In this document: positions 52,707 through 64,000 of the stretch, one piece after another
How the letters are laid out: every line of letters starts with the position of its first letter
Numbering within the stretch: position 1 is the first letter of the stretch
From: Silurus meridionalis
Taxonomy: Eukaryota; Chordata; Actinopteri; Siluriformes; Siluridae
DNA: 64,000 nucleotides
Reading direction: 5' to 3'
Assembly: GCF_014805685.1 (NCBI RefSeq)
Contig: NC_060893.1
Span: 12,149,773 to 12,213,772 of the forward strand
Notes under the pieces: generated by a model
The model's input: only the letters and a program-made list of their open reading frames with translations
Told to the model about the DNA's origin: nothing
The model's database searches: none
Translations under genes and position numbers: made by a program

Positions 52707-54199
52707 CAGCTTTTTAGCCAAAGTCATGTAAAATTGCAGCTGAACATGAGTTCATCTACTTCCTAACACTTCTTTCTAAATCTTTTTGATTTTATTGCAT
52801 TGAATTTATTCTTCCATTTTTCTTTGTTTGTTTTATCTCTTTTGCTTTTCTCATATGGAAGGAAATGCACTTTTATTTATTAAATCTGACTGGTACCTTG
52901 TTCCCTTCTGCCCTTACTACAATGTAGCTTTTATAGTGTTGCTGTTCTTAGACTTATATTTCAATTCAGCAGGGCATACATTTAGCAGATCCTTATTCAA
53001 TTTCTCTTAGATTACCCAGTTTTAAAGATTTCATTCGCACTGTCCACCTGTAAATATTAACGTTCTGGTCTCGTCAATAAAAAAATCATTACTCCAAAAG
53101 GTTTTATGAAACCGATCATGACCACCTGCTTCTCCACTCCACTATGTAGTGTGAACATTGCGTGCGTCATCATCCGACTCCAGTTTCCAATTTGACTCCA
53201 ATTTAATGGCTTTTACCCACTTAGGAGTCTTTGCCTGTTCTATCTACTTCGTTATGTGTCTGAATTAGAGGATAATTACTAAAGAGTGTTGCTAATTATA
53301 GACCTGAAAAGCAGATCAGCATTATTTCATTTATCTGCCAAAATAAGGAAATTAACTGCACACACTATTTTATGGTATTCATCAGCATTTTTGTTGTTTT
53401 GCTTGTTTATGGTGGCTTGGGCCATCATTTCGAATCTGTCCAAATGATTGATTAGACCTTTTGTTTCTAGTTGGCCCTGGGGCCACAAAGTCAATATATC
53501 CATTATTTATGGCTGCTTTAGTGCTGTGAGGTCCCATCCAGCCCGGACTGCTCCTTTCCTTTCTTCAGGACATTTACCTCTGTGTTCTGTCAGCTCTTAC
53601 CTGGTCAGTACTAAGTTTTAGTCATCACTTGCTTTCAGAATGCTAAACTGGAATTAAAGACTAGTTTCTATTGATCTCCATGTGATCTTCTTCAGAATAA
53701 TTTCCTTTCACGTTTGACAAGACCCCAAACTGATTTGAACATGAAGTGATGAATAGATTCAAGCTCTGTCCAATCATTTTTGCATGTTGTCTTTTTTTTT
53801 TTTATCAAACATTACTTTACTAATCAGACCAAGGAGATGAATGCAGTGTGTAAGCAGTCTTTTGTTTCTTAATGATTTGCATTCAGAGAAATCATTTACA
53901 TAAATATGTATCCGCAACTGAAAATCTGACACAGAGACTGTCATGGTTCATGTAGTTCATGTTTTTGTTCACATGTTGATTTCACTGGTTTTTGAGTGCT
54001 TTATTAAAGAAAATGCTTTGCTGAATTCACATCTTGTCCATGATGCACCATCTGATGACTCTATCGTAATGTTTTATTTATTTATTTATTTATTTATTTA
54101 TGCCAATTTTAATTTATACTAATATGTAGATGTTATACCAACTGGCCAAGCCTGTGCATGTCTCAGCAATGCTCATTTCCCGTATCGTTAGTCGCCTGT

Positions 54200-54420
54200 G
54201 CCAGCACTGTACTCTGAGCACTAATTGATAGTGAGAGTGAATGCACTTCTCCACCTGATGTTCCATTAGCAATCGACATTCTCCAGGCTAAAGTTGTGCC
54301 CAAATTCAGCACTTGTCAGCAGCCAGTGCGCATGTTCACTGCACAAGTTTCACCTATCAAACTGACACTTGTGACAGCTCTCCCATGGAGATGTTGACGT
54401 ACAGTACATCAAACCATTAC
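54200..54420. promoter_or_regulatory. Candidate conserved non-coding block B
   Basis: High-complexity non-coding stretch with homeobox-type cores (CATTAGCAATCGAC) and TGACAG-like TALE motifs (CTTGTGACAGCTCTCC). No open frame. Suggestive only. Confidence 0.25.
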
Positions 54421-54960
54421 CACATGATTGGCATGTCATAAATACAAACAAGCTCATCTGGTGATATTCGCTGTAATTGCTGTGTGCAGAGAGACAAGGA
54501 TAAACAATTTGTGTTGTCAGCCGTAATAAGGCTATTTATAATTGACTGAAGACTCTCCAGAGTGGGATGACTGATCTCTTGTTTCAGTCCTGATTGTGCT
54601 CTGCTGTCTTTTGTGTCATGATATGACAGTTTAATTGGCGAGTGTTAGGGCTGTCTTTTGCATTTAAAGATTTGTGCTTTTTGTTTTTGCATTTTCAAGT
54701 TGCTTTTTTTGCTTGTGTGTTTTGCATTAGGTTATCTGAGTGGTGCAGGTGTTAGTTAAAGACTGTAAGAAAATGGCAGACATGATCTGATGACGTAATG
54801 CTAGTGGAGAGCTAAAGCTTGCCAAAGACAGAAATCTATATATCTAGTCCCCTAAAAAAGCTCCAATGCTCCCAGTGTAATATAAATATAACAATGAAAA
54901 GACAATGAAAGAGACTACAGTGTTTGGAAAAAAAACAAACCAAAAAAACCCCACTAATCC

Positions 54961-55632
54961 TGCGATACTCTTCTTCTTTCGACTGCTCCCATTAGTGGTC
55001 ACCACAGCGGATCATCCGTCTCCATACCCCTCTGTCCTCTACATCTGCCTATTTTAAACCAATTACCTGCATGTCTTTCCTCACCACATCCATTAACCTC
55101 ATCCTTGGTCTTCCTCTTTTCCTCCTTCATGGTGGCTCCATCCTTAGCATTCTCCTACCAATATACTCCATGTACCTCCTCTGCACATGTCCAAACCATC
55201 TCAATCTCGTCTCCAAAACGTCCTACATGCCCTGTCCCTCTAATAAACTTGTTTCTTATCCTGTCACTCCTAATGAAAACCTCAATATCTTTAGCTCTGC
55301 TACCTCCAGGTCCACCTCCTGTCTTTTAGTCAATGCCACTGTCTCTAAACCATACAACATCTCAGGTCTTCACCACTATAAAGTTTCCCTTTCACTCTTG
55401 CAGATATCCTTCTATCACAAATCACTTCTGCCACTCTTCTCCACCCACTCCACCCTGCCTGCACTCTTTTCTTCACTTCTCTAACACACTCTTCATCACT
55501 TTGCACTGCTGACCCCAGGTACCTGAACTCCTCCACCATCACCATCTTCTCCCTGCAACAGCACCACTCTACTGCCCTCCCTCTCATTCACACACATGTA
55601 CTCTGTCTTACTCCTACTGAGTTCTACCATAG
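54961..55632 (-). mobile_element. RTE-like LINE 3' fragment
   Basis: On the minus strand, 55587-55345 encodes the C-terminal RT region (EEFRYLGSAVQSDEECVREV, VQAGWSGWRRVAEVICDRRI). It then frameshifts through the end of the ORF to a 3' end rich in CGGATGATCCGCTGTGGTGA. It appears to be the same class as the copy at 9060-10245, but keeps the 3' end instead of the 5' end. Confidence 0.8.
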
Positions 55633-55639
55633 AAATGCC

Positions 55640-55930
55640 ACTGTACACAAAACCATCTCTAAAAACATATGGTTAATTTGGTTTGGAATGGAAGATCTTG
55701 AGTGGCCTGCTATGGAGCTTTGACCTCAACCCTATTGAACACCTTTGAAAGGAATTGGAACGCTAGCTGCACTCCAGGACTCCTCACCCTACTTTAATAC
55801 CTGACTTTACATACTTGTGGGAATGAATGAGCACAAATCTCCAAAACCACACTTCAAAAATGTAAAATTGGAAAGCACATACAACTCTTATGGTCAGGTA
55901 TCCACATACCTTTGTCTGTGTATTGGATAC
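55640..55930. mobile_element. Tc1-like transposon right-end fragment
   Basis: Contains degenerate CTATTGAACACCTTTGAAAG (the LNPIEHL-type transposase end) and GGTCAGGTATCCACATACCT with TTTGTC, matching the terminal sequence of the family at 42874-43032. It abuts the LINE fragment. Confidence 0.65.
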
Positions 55931-56580
55931 ACAATTTTTAAATGTACTGTATGTTCATCAGTGTTGTACCTGTATTAATGCATATTACATTTTATTCAGT
56001 AATGATGATACAGATACGAGACAATTATAAGTCCCAGTTAATAAAAGCATCTGCCAAATGGCTTATTTGTAAATGTAAATATAGCAAGGGGATTTTTTAA
56101 GCACTTACATTATATATACACTATACACACTAACGGGGTGAAAGCAAGTAAAAAAACAAATAAACTTTATATAAATGAAATACAAATTCAATTTTTTATT
56201 ATTAAATTATTATTCCTGCTTTAATGCTGTGAGGCTTTGAGAAATAAACAGTAGAAAGTTGTTTATATTTTCATATACCAATAACACTAATGGACACACT
56301 GCTTATGAGAATGAACATATATTTTTCATTCTCATAAAGACAATTATAGACATTTTTAAAAAGAGAAAGAAAAAATACATAAAGACTATTGATTATTATT
56401 TGTTCTCTATATTTTTTTTCCCGATCTTTAAGAAAAGCCTCCTGATCAAAGCTCACTAATGAATTGGTTGGTGATGTTTAACATTTATTTTGGTCCATGC
56501 ATAATTCTGTGTTATTTTATAGTGGTTAATGTATTCATTATTTTTCTACAATAATAGAAAATACTTCAAATGAAGATATT

Positions 56581-57512
56581 ATGAATAGTAACAGTACACG
56601 TATGCATACCTAAATTGTTCGGTACAGGGCTTTTGGTTCGGTACACATGTGCACAGAATGCAATCCTTTTAACGTGCGGAACATACAGTAGTTACAATCT
56701 GAGGTACCTCAGGAACGTTATAAGTAGTGGACTGCAAGTTTGTTTAGTCTCTGCCCTGAAAACGCATTTTTTTACAATTATTATTAAACTTGAAAACATA
56801 CACAACAATGCCACAGGTATAAAAAGAAACCAGAGTTAGTGCAATATCACTGTAGCTACTCACTCTGTACTATAAATAAGATTTGTTTTGTGCATGCATT
56901 AAAACGCTTAAGAATCCCTAGCGCTAGCGATAGCTACGTTTTCTTTAGCGTTTTATGTCCAGCTTTAAGAATTTCTCTTAAAAAAAGAAAATCCTGACAA
57001 TTTGACTTCGAGGGAGTGAATGAATGAATAAAGAAATGAAGACATTTGTCAAAGTATGCTAAAAGATGTATAACAGTTAAGTAGAACATATCTTTAGAAA
57101 ATTCAATATTAAATGTAAACACACACACCCAAATGGGGTCTAACAAATGTGTACTGTTTACAGTAATTTAATGTTTCCATTTATTTAATTTTATTTAATT
57201 AATGTAAATATAAAAAAATGTGTATTGCATTCATTTGATTTGTTCTATTTTATGTTTATAAAATATTATAAAATATTATTTTAAATATTATTTATCCAAG
57301 CAGGCAATTTATTAAAAAAAGTAAACATTTGAAAATTTAAACGATATGAAAATATAATTGATAATAATAAACTGTGTTAATAAAAATGACAAACAATTTT
57401 ATGTTTTTTATTTTTTCCCACTAACCGTACCAAAAATGAACCGAACCTTGGCTTTAAAACCGAGGTACGTACCGAACCGTGAATTCTTTGTACTATTACA
57501 CCCCTAATTATA
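56581..57512. mobile_element. Non-autonomous hAT-like element
   Basis: The right end CGTACCGAACCGTGAATTCT plus TACACCCCTAA is a well-known fish hAT-type terminus. The left part repeats the GTTCGGTACAGGGC / GGTTCGGTACACATGTGC motif in degenerate form. AT-rich interior without a transposase frame. Confidence 0.6.
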
Positions 57513-58794
57513 AACAGTTGTGTCCAGACAGGCGTGTAATCTAAGCTTCTTACTTTATCAGGCCTATGCTTTAAGATATGTTGCTCTTGTCTTGTTCAGA
57601 GGAAAGTTCAGACTCATTGTGGATTGCAGAAGCATTTAGATTTAATTACATTGGCTGAAACTGAGAGAAAAGTGGGAGAAGTTAATCTACTTCATCACCT
57701 GTGAGTAATACAATTCTGTTAGTATTTAGATTATTGTGCTGTATGAAAATTGGAACAAAATCAGAATGTCAGAATATCTACATGTAACTTTTTTTTTTGC
57801 ACAATAGTCTCTCAGAAATCCACAAACCCAAAAAAGTAGAAAGCAGTCACACAAGACTATGTTGATTTCGCTTCATTTCTAGTTACAATTATTTATTTGT
57901 TTTCACACAGATAAGAACATCATGCATCTATACAACCTGAACTCCAACAGGCTTCGGTAGGGACTAGACATTTGTGCTAACCTATGCTGCGGTCAGGTGT
58001 GTGTCATCCTCTGGTGATGATTGATGACCTGCGGCTTTTGTGAAGTGAAGTGGTCAACATGTTTTTCACCAGCTCTTTGTAAGCTGTGAACTGTGTGCTG
58101 CTTCACAGAGTAGTTAGTTTAACATTACCTCATGCTACTGACCAGCGAACTGGGTTAGCGTTAGCCGAAGGGGTTTTTAACTTTTAACTTTAGGTGAGAA
58201 TTATGCAAAGTAGCACAGTGACAATCAAGATGCAAATAAATGCTGTTTTCACAAAGTTCAGGAAGTGTGCATTGAGGTGCATCACAGAATGGCAAAAACT
58301 GAATGGCTTTCATTGATGGTGGCTCTCTGGTGAGCTAACTCTTGCTCAATAAGAAAGCTTCTATAGGACTCAGCACAAACTCTGCTTCGTTCCCATGACA
58401 GTTGAATGCAACAGCAGGAGGAGAGAATGATATTCAGCTCTCCTGACCTATGTGTCTGCAAGTCGACCTCTCTGGTGACACATCCAAACACAATACTGCT
58501 CCACAGCCTGATGATGACAAGCCTCCCTCACACATTCAAAAGTGCACACACAGCTGGAAATTGGGTAGCTTTTGTGGTTGTTTTTCCTATTTGATTATGA
58601 ATCAAATAGAATAGCATCATGAATAGCATGCGTTATTTAGCCATTGAGAAACAAGTGAAATATTAGTTGGAAAAAATGTTGATCGAGTCCAACAGATGTG
58701 TATAATCAAAAATCAGTGAAACAATTTTTTTTTTTTTTTTTTTTTTTTTATACCTATCTCCCTACTTGCTTTGTAGGTGGTGAGTGGTGTGGTA

Positions 58795-59090
58795 ATTCTT
58801 GAGACAGGCGTTCGCTGAAATATTTTTCACAGGCCCTCCCCTGGGTCTGTTTGAACTAAGCCGAAACAGATTTCCTCTTCTTATAACCAACAAGGAACAA
58901 AAACCCCAGCTCATTCTGCCTCACTTCTTCTATACAGAGCATATGGCAGAGCGGGAGTGCAACAGTTGGTTAAATGGAGGGCTACCGACCTGTACAAAGA
59001 AAAGCCCAGACATCACTAGCATTCCAAATAGGAGGCAGGCACAGTCTCTTTTATTGGACCAATATGTTGGTGCTTTTCCTTAGAGAGCCA
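58795..59090. promoter_or_regulatory. Candidate conserved non-coding block C
   Basis: A 94-codon open frame crosses it, but it lacks splice and domain evidence. The high-complexity sequence (e.g. GGACCAATATGTTGGTGCTT) is more like a non-coding element, although a coding origin cannot be excluded. Confidence 0.25.
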
Positions 59091-59685
59091 CTTTTGTTCC
59101 CATATCCTCTAGCATTCAAAGGCATGTTCTCAAATGTTTTACACCTCATATAGCACTTTGTATTTGTCAGGCACACTTTGACACAGATGTAAGTGATGTT
59201 AGTCTTTTGAAAGAGTTCAGCACAACAGAGAAGGTTATTTTGGTCTAGCTCACGATGGGCAGTGGGAAATGGGTGAGGGGCAACCTTAAAGAGTTCTGGT
59301 GTGTGTCAAATCTTGCCATGGCATTGTATGTTCTTTTATATATTGTTTTATTTTTTTATTTTGTTTTTTGTTTATGACTAATGAAATATACATCATTTTA
59401 AAAATTGTAAACTGTGAGATTGATATATATGGCAAACAGAAAATGTCCAATCTAGTACCCAAATTGACTCTTGGGTTTGTCCCTCCAGGAAGATAATTAA
59501 GGATTAACTGGATAAGCTTGAAAATAAAAGTGTTTAGAATTTTTCTGCCTGCTTTGAAAAACTTTTAAATTATAGCACCATTGAGAACTGAAGAAATATC
59601 ATAGTTCAATGTTACCATGATGTGGAAGGAACTTTGTGTTGGGAAATGATCCATTTATTGTAAAAGCAACCATGTTAAGTTCTGA

Positions 59686-59687
59686 TG

Positions 59688-59731
<44 letters not shown>

Positions 59732-59732
59732 T
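59686..59732. repeat. (ATA)n microsatellite
   Basis: About 15 ATA/ATT triplets. Confidence 0.95.
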
Positions 59733-61128
59733 TAAATTTTATTTATTATAGTCAGAACTGTATACTTTAACATTCCAGTTACAGGACACTATATGTCCAA
59801 CCTCAGGCTATATTTGTAAGCAAAGGCTTAGGTAAATTAGTTATTGAGTGTGCAAAAAACAAAAACAAACAAATAAAAAACAATTACATTTTAGGAATAA
59901 ATCAAACAGGTTAATTAGTATAATATATAAAAAATACAATTAACTTTGTAAACTATATGCCATTCAAGTAGAAACCTACTGTACCAGTGAGTTGTTATTA
60001 ATAAAGAAGCTTTGACTACATAATTATATATTTCTTCAGATGAAAACATTTTCTACATTTTCTAACTAAATGTCTGGCCTAATAAAATTGTAGACAACTC
60101 CTGCCAGCCTATATAAGCAAGAGACAGCTATTTGAAACATACTCACCTGGTTTTCAAGGTGTAACAAAAAAACCTGAAAACGTTTAACTGAATTACATTT
60201 AAATGTACTACATTTGTAAGTGTTAACACAGTAAATTACTTTACTGAAAACCAGTAGAATAGTTTGGAAACTAAATGTATTGGAACTTATTTTATCCTGT
60301 GCTATGATTGTTGGCCTAGTTATTTTTATATGTGCCTGTTTCCAAGCATTTGGACCTTGGAGTATTTTTAGTGCGTCTGCCTACATTGGAACAAGAATTA
60401 TTCATGCTGATTTGAAATCAAGCATGCTTGCATGCTGACTGAACAGAAACCTTTTTTATGGATGAAGTGATAATTCCTAATTTTAAACAGCCATGAAAAT
60501 GGAATAAAACAAAACATACACCAAGTGCCTTGTCTTAATAATGAGGGTTTTTTTTTTAATGTCCATTCATTCACCCCAAACCTGGAGTCAATTGGAGGTC
60601 TCTTACCTGTATAAGGTGACAGGGGTTGTCATCTGTCTATAAACACTAAGCCAAAAGAAGCTTTAGCCAACACAAAGAGTTTTAGATAAGGCAAATATAG
60701 CTACTATGAGTCTGGCTTTGACTAGAGCCATTCTTAGGCTGGAACTAAATGGAATGTTTTTGAGTAGTGGGTGATGCTGAAAAGTGTCTCTCAGCAGCTG
60801 ATTACTATAACCAGAGGTCTACGCCTTGTTTGGAGGTGAAGTTAGGTGTACAAAGGGATCACTGGCAATACTTTTAAGGCAACAATGTGTGTGTTTGTAT
60901 TCAAAACTCTTGTAACCTTTTTTCCCTCAAGATAAATTAGGGCTTGAGGCGAATCAGGTTACCTACTAAGCTCTCACTTCTCTCTGTGTTGCAATCTACG
61001 GAGTATGACTAAAATGTTGTTAGTAATTGTGACATAGCCCAAAGCTTTGGGACTCAAGTGACCTTTCGACCTTGGAGTGACGTTTTAGACAGCACCATTG
61101 GCACCATTGAAAAACTGCATAACATCAG

Positions 61129-61129
61129 T

Positions 61130-61170
<41 letters not shown>

Positions 61171-61191
61171 GTTATTGTTATTATTATTGTC
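61129..61191. repeat. (ATT)n microsatellite
   Basis: ATT triplets with two GTT interruptions. The poly-Leu and poly-Asn frames across it are artefacts. Confidence 0.95.
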
Positions 61192-61835
61192 TATCCTATC
61201 ATGCAGGCTGTGTATATGCAAAGTAGTGTTGTGTTGGAGCCCTAGATAAGAGGGTCTGAATGTGTATATGGTTAGACCCCTGTCACTGCTCCTATTGTTT
61301 AGTCTGATGACAGCACCTTTCACTACACTCACTTGAACCAGGAGGACCACTGCATGTAACCTTTAACCTCTGACCCTATCTGACATCTTCACACCCACCC
61401 AGGAAGTGACCCTATGCTGACCTGCCTGACAGTGGCAGGGTGTAGAAAGGCCGGTTGAAGATGGGAGTGGTAAGTTTGAGTGAGCGAACTACAGGAGCAG
61501 GCCGTAGGGGTTTTTGTTCTAATCGTTTTAGACCAATGTCGGCTTATTGAAGAGAGGCTATTACACGATAATGGCCATTTGAACTAAACGATGAGGGGGT
61601 TTAGGCCATGTAGGGGGGCAGGAAAATAGAGCAAAGGCAGGGTAAGGCTTGCTGGAGCCAGGTTTGATGAATGAACTGGAGGAGAGGTCCATCTGCTCTG
61701 GCTTTTACTTTTTTCATTTTGGTTGCAAATTTTGTTTTAGGAAGGAGTTGGCTTATCTAATTCACTGGATACTTTTTAAACAGTACATAGCTTTTTCTTG
61801 TTAGATTTTAATTGTATGAATTTAGTTTTACTTTA

Positions 61836-61839
<4 letters not shown>

Positions 61840-61886
<47 letters not shown>
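61840..61886. repeat. (TC)n microsatellite
   Basis: A perfect TC run of about 46 bp. Confidence 0.95.
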
Positions 61887-61889
<3 letters not shown>

Positions 61890-62400
61890 CTTTTTAGCAA
61901 ATTTCTCTCATGACATGCGAGATCAGAGGACAGCGCCGCCGGCCTCTTTGTCATAACCAGATATGGAGCACCCTGGGACTGCAGACTGATTGTTATCATT
62001 TACATCGAGCAGGCTTGACTTTAACTAGAGTGGACATGTGTGTGGAAACAATAACATTAGGAGCTCTTAATTTCCCCTGGAAACACCATCAATTATTCAT
62101 GCAGATCCAGTTGGTGTTATGGTTGCCTCCTTCACTCTGTGAACCACTGTTAATTACAACCTACAAGACTGTTACAGTTAATTTCAAGGCAAGCATATTG
62201 TCTCTTCAAGGCTGTCGAGTGGGTCATAAATTATCCTGAAGGTGAAGGAGAACTCGGGGGAAGCAGTTATGAAAATTTCATCAATCTCAGCCGCGCGCCA
62301 CAGCTGCTCCTGTCAGCGGCCGCATTGTGGAAGAGTATCGCTGGGCGCGGGGTCAAAGCTGGGGGGCTGCCAGGGCCAGGGGGGCCTGTCACATCCCAGG
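61890..62400. promoter_or_regulatory. Candidate conserved non-coding block D
   Basis: The densest non-repetitive block in the desert. It has many TAAT/ATTA cores (CATCAATTATTCATGCAGAT, GTTACAGTTAATTTC, GGGTCATAAATTATCCTGAA), a GATA-like CAGATATGG, and a CpG-rich segment (CAGCCGCGCGCCACAGCTGC). No open frame with splice sites. An enhancer-like element is the best guess. Confidence 0.4.
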
Positions 62401-62430
62401 ACTGCTCTCTGTCACCGCAACACACTTACC

Positions 62431-62431
62431 C

Positions 62432-62508
<77 letters not shown>
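62431..62508. repeat. (CT)n-(CA)n compound microsatellite
   Basis: A CT run followed directly by a CA run. Confidence 0.95.
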
Positions 62509-63429
62509 AGTCGTTACTAGGGTACTGGGAAGAAAGCCACAGAGGCAATCTTCAGGCTGTCCTCTTCTATTAATTTACTTAGAGTGTGCACAGTGGTCAA
62601 GCTCCCTCTTTTATTATATGGTGCGAGTGTGTTTGTGTGTAGTGTGCAATCATCATGACTGAAGTAGTCTTTTTGGGTCAACCTTATTGGGGCTAAACCA
62701 GTCCAAATATTGCTAAGTCTTTATGTCCATCTGCAGCTAAACACATCTCCACTCAGTAGTGCAGCTGAGCTGAGAGACACTCTCCAAATCTTAATCCATT
62801 TCTCATTGATGTCAGCTACATCACATTATGTTACATTACACATACACCAGCACACCCCCACACCCCTCATTTCCTCTGATCAGCAGTGTGAGGCCAGCAG
62901 GCATGAATTCTTCCCTCTGGTGCCCCATTCTGCCAACAGCTGTGCCACCCATCCGCAGTCATACATCAGCGCCCATGCCCATCCTCTCCCTCTCGGCCTG
63001 AGACGGGCACTCAGGTGTGCGTGCCAGCCTTGCTCGTCAGGTGTGTACATCCTCTTCCATCCCTCAATCTGTCAATTAGCGAAGTATGTGTGTATGCTAC
63101 ATTCCATGAGCTCTGATGTTGGCCGGCTGGCCTGTCACTAAGCTGAGTAGGGTGGAACAAAGCTGACATGGCTGTTTTGTCTTTTCTATTATTAAAGGCT
63201 GAGACGTGGGGTAGAATTTTAGAGTCTGTCATGCTGACAAAGGCTTTTTTATTATTCAAAGTGGTACAAAGCAAATAGGCTTATACATTACCTTCCTGAC
63301 TTATTGTTTCATGTACGCTCTAAACGAACGACCGCATAATCCTATACAGGTTTATTCAGTGATCATACGACTTGAAAGAAAAAGCATCTTGTCTACACTG
63401 CCACAAATTAGTCTTTTAGTCTTTTATAT

Positions 63430-63900
63430 CTCAAGTAAGTATGAGGTTTGAAATGTGTATTCTCTCAGCGAAAGCCATCTACATTTTCCCCACTGAGAGA
63501 TGTGTGATGCCTGATTTAGCGAATGACCTTGTGTGTTCGGGGCTCTGTCTGGGTCTTAGCAAAAGCCGTCTTCTCTTTAAGATGAGCACGTTTTGGCACC
63601 TCGGACAGACGCGTAAACAGATGCAGTCTCTGTTAGTAATGACAGGTGATTATATGTGGCAGTGGTGCCAAGGCAATTAAACGGTGGGCTGACGGCACCA
63701 TTTGGTGCACTGTTATCCCAGCGTTAGGGCTAATTGTAGCGGCACTTTCACTCCTGCCAGGACGTGGCTTCGAACATCGTTAATTTTACACAAGAACATG
63801 TCGTCTGCAGATGAATGCTGGCTTTCCTGGTGCTTGCTTCTATTCCAGGCAGGAACAGACACTCTGAAGTAATTAGACTCGCCTTTTTTTTGCATCTAGG
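63430..63900. promoter_or_regulatory. Candidate conserved non-coding block E
   Basis: A high-complexity block with TAATGACAGGTGATTATATG and GGCAATTAAACGG, combining homeobox- and TALE-type cores, and CpGs that survive in an otherwise CpG-poor region. No coding evidence. Confidence 0.35.
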
Positions 63901-64000
63901 GTGTGTTTTCATATTATTATGTGGCTTTTCCTTGGTAATGCTATATCTGATTTGGTGTGCTTAGGTGGTGTGTGTTGACCAGTAGGTTTAGGTGGCACCA

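Larger units (their letters stand above)
47060..64000. other. Gene desert downstream of RPGRIP1L
   Basis: About 17 kb without a convincing exon. It contains an RTE-like LINE 3' end, Tc1-like and hAT-like fragments, microsatellites and blocks of balanced, high-complexity non-coding sequence listed separately. If the 46.8-47.05 kb exon is real, this could be its intron. Confidence 0.6.

Noticed and set aside
58799..59083. 94-codon open frame as a gene
   Set aside because: No recognisable domain, splice context or poly(A) signal; kept only as a possible non-coding element.

Overview
The window is AT-rich vertebrate nuclear DNA. Genes are split into short exons, and there are many dinucleotide repeats, Tc1-like transposons, RTE-like LINEs and a tRNA-derived SINE. 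This mix, with the protein sequences, points to a teleost fish; a catfish-like otophysan is my guess, not a demonstrated fact. I recognise three genes: a spalt-type zinc-finger gene (SALL1-like), RBL2 (p130) and RPGRIP1L. In human these lie on one chromosome arm (16q12), so this is a conserved neighbourhood with altered spacing and orientation. I rebuilt splice junctions by eye. Both complete genes give uninterrupted reading frames: RBL2 has 22 coding exons and about 1082 aa, and RPGRIP1L has 25 coding exons and about 1283 aa.

Layout. 81-4374 (minus): SALL1-like exon 1 and the giant exon 2; the last exon is outside the window. 4.4-12.5 kb: spacer rich in LINE remnants and microsatellites. 12.5-29.3 kb (minus): RBL2. 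Its intron 2 holds a Tc1-like transposon split by a LINE fragment that carries a 38-bp satellite. 29.3-30.97 kb: divergent promoter region between RBL2 and RPGRIP1L. 30.97-45.8 kb (plus): RPGRIP1L, with Tc1-, SINE- and MITE-like insertions in its introns. About 46.8-47.05 kb (minus): an exon-like segment with a nearby poly(A) signal, possibly the 3' end of a convergent gene. 47-64 kb: a gene desert with transposon remnants and several high-complexity non-coding blocks that could be enhancers.

Function. SALL1 is a developmental repressor that recruits NuRD. RBL2 is a pocket protein that holds cells in quiescence. RPGRIP1L is a ciliary transition-zone scaffold. They do not form a pathway operon, but the RBL2 and RPGRIP1L start codons face each other across about 1.7 kb. 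The main candidates for follow-up are an inferred GC-AG intron in RPGRIP1L, CA/GT repeats touching splice sites, divergent CTCF-like motifs around the RPGRIP1L 3' end, the nested transposon, the unexplained minus-strand exon, and the non-coding blocks. I saw no CRISPR array, tRNA or rRNA gene, or clearly novel gene system.
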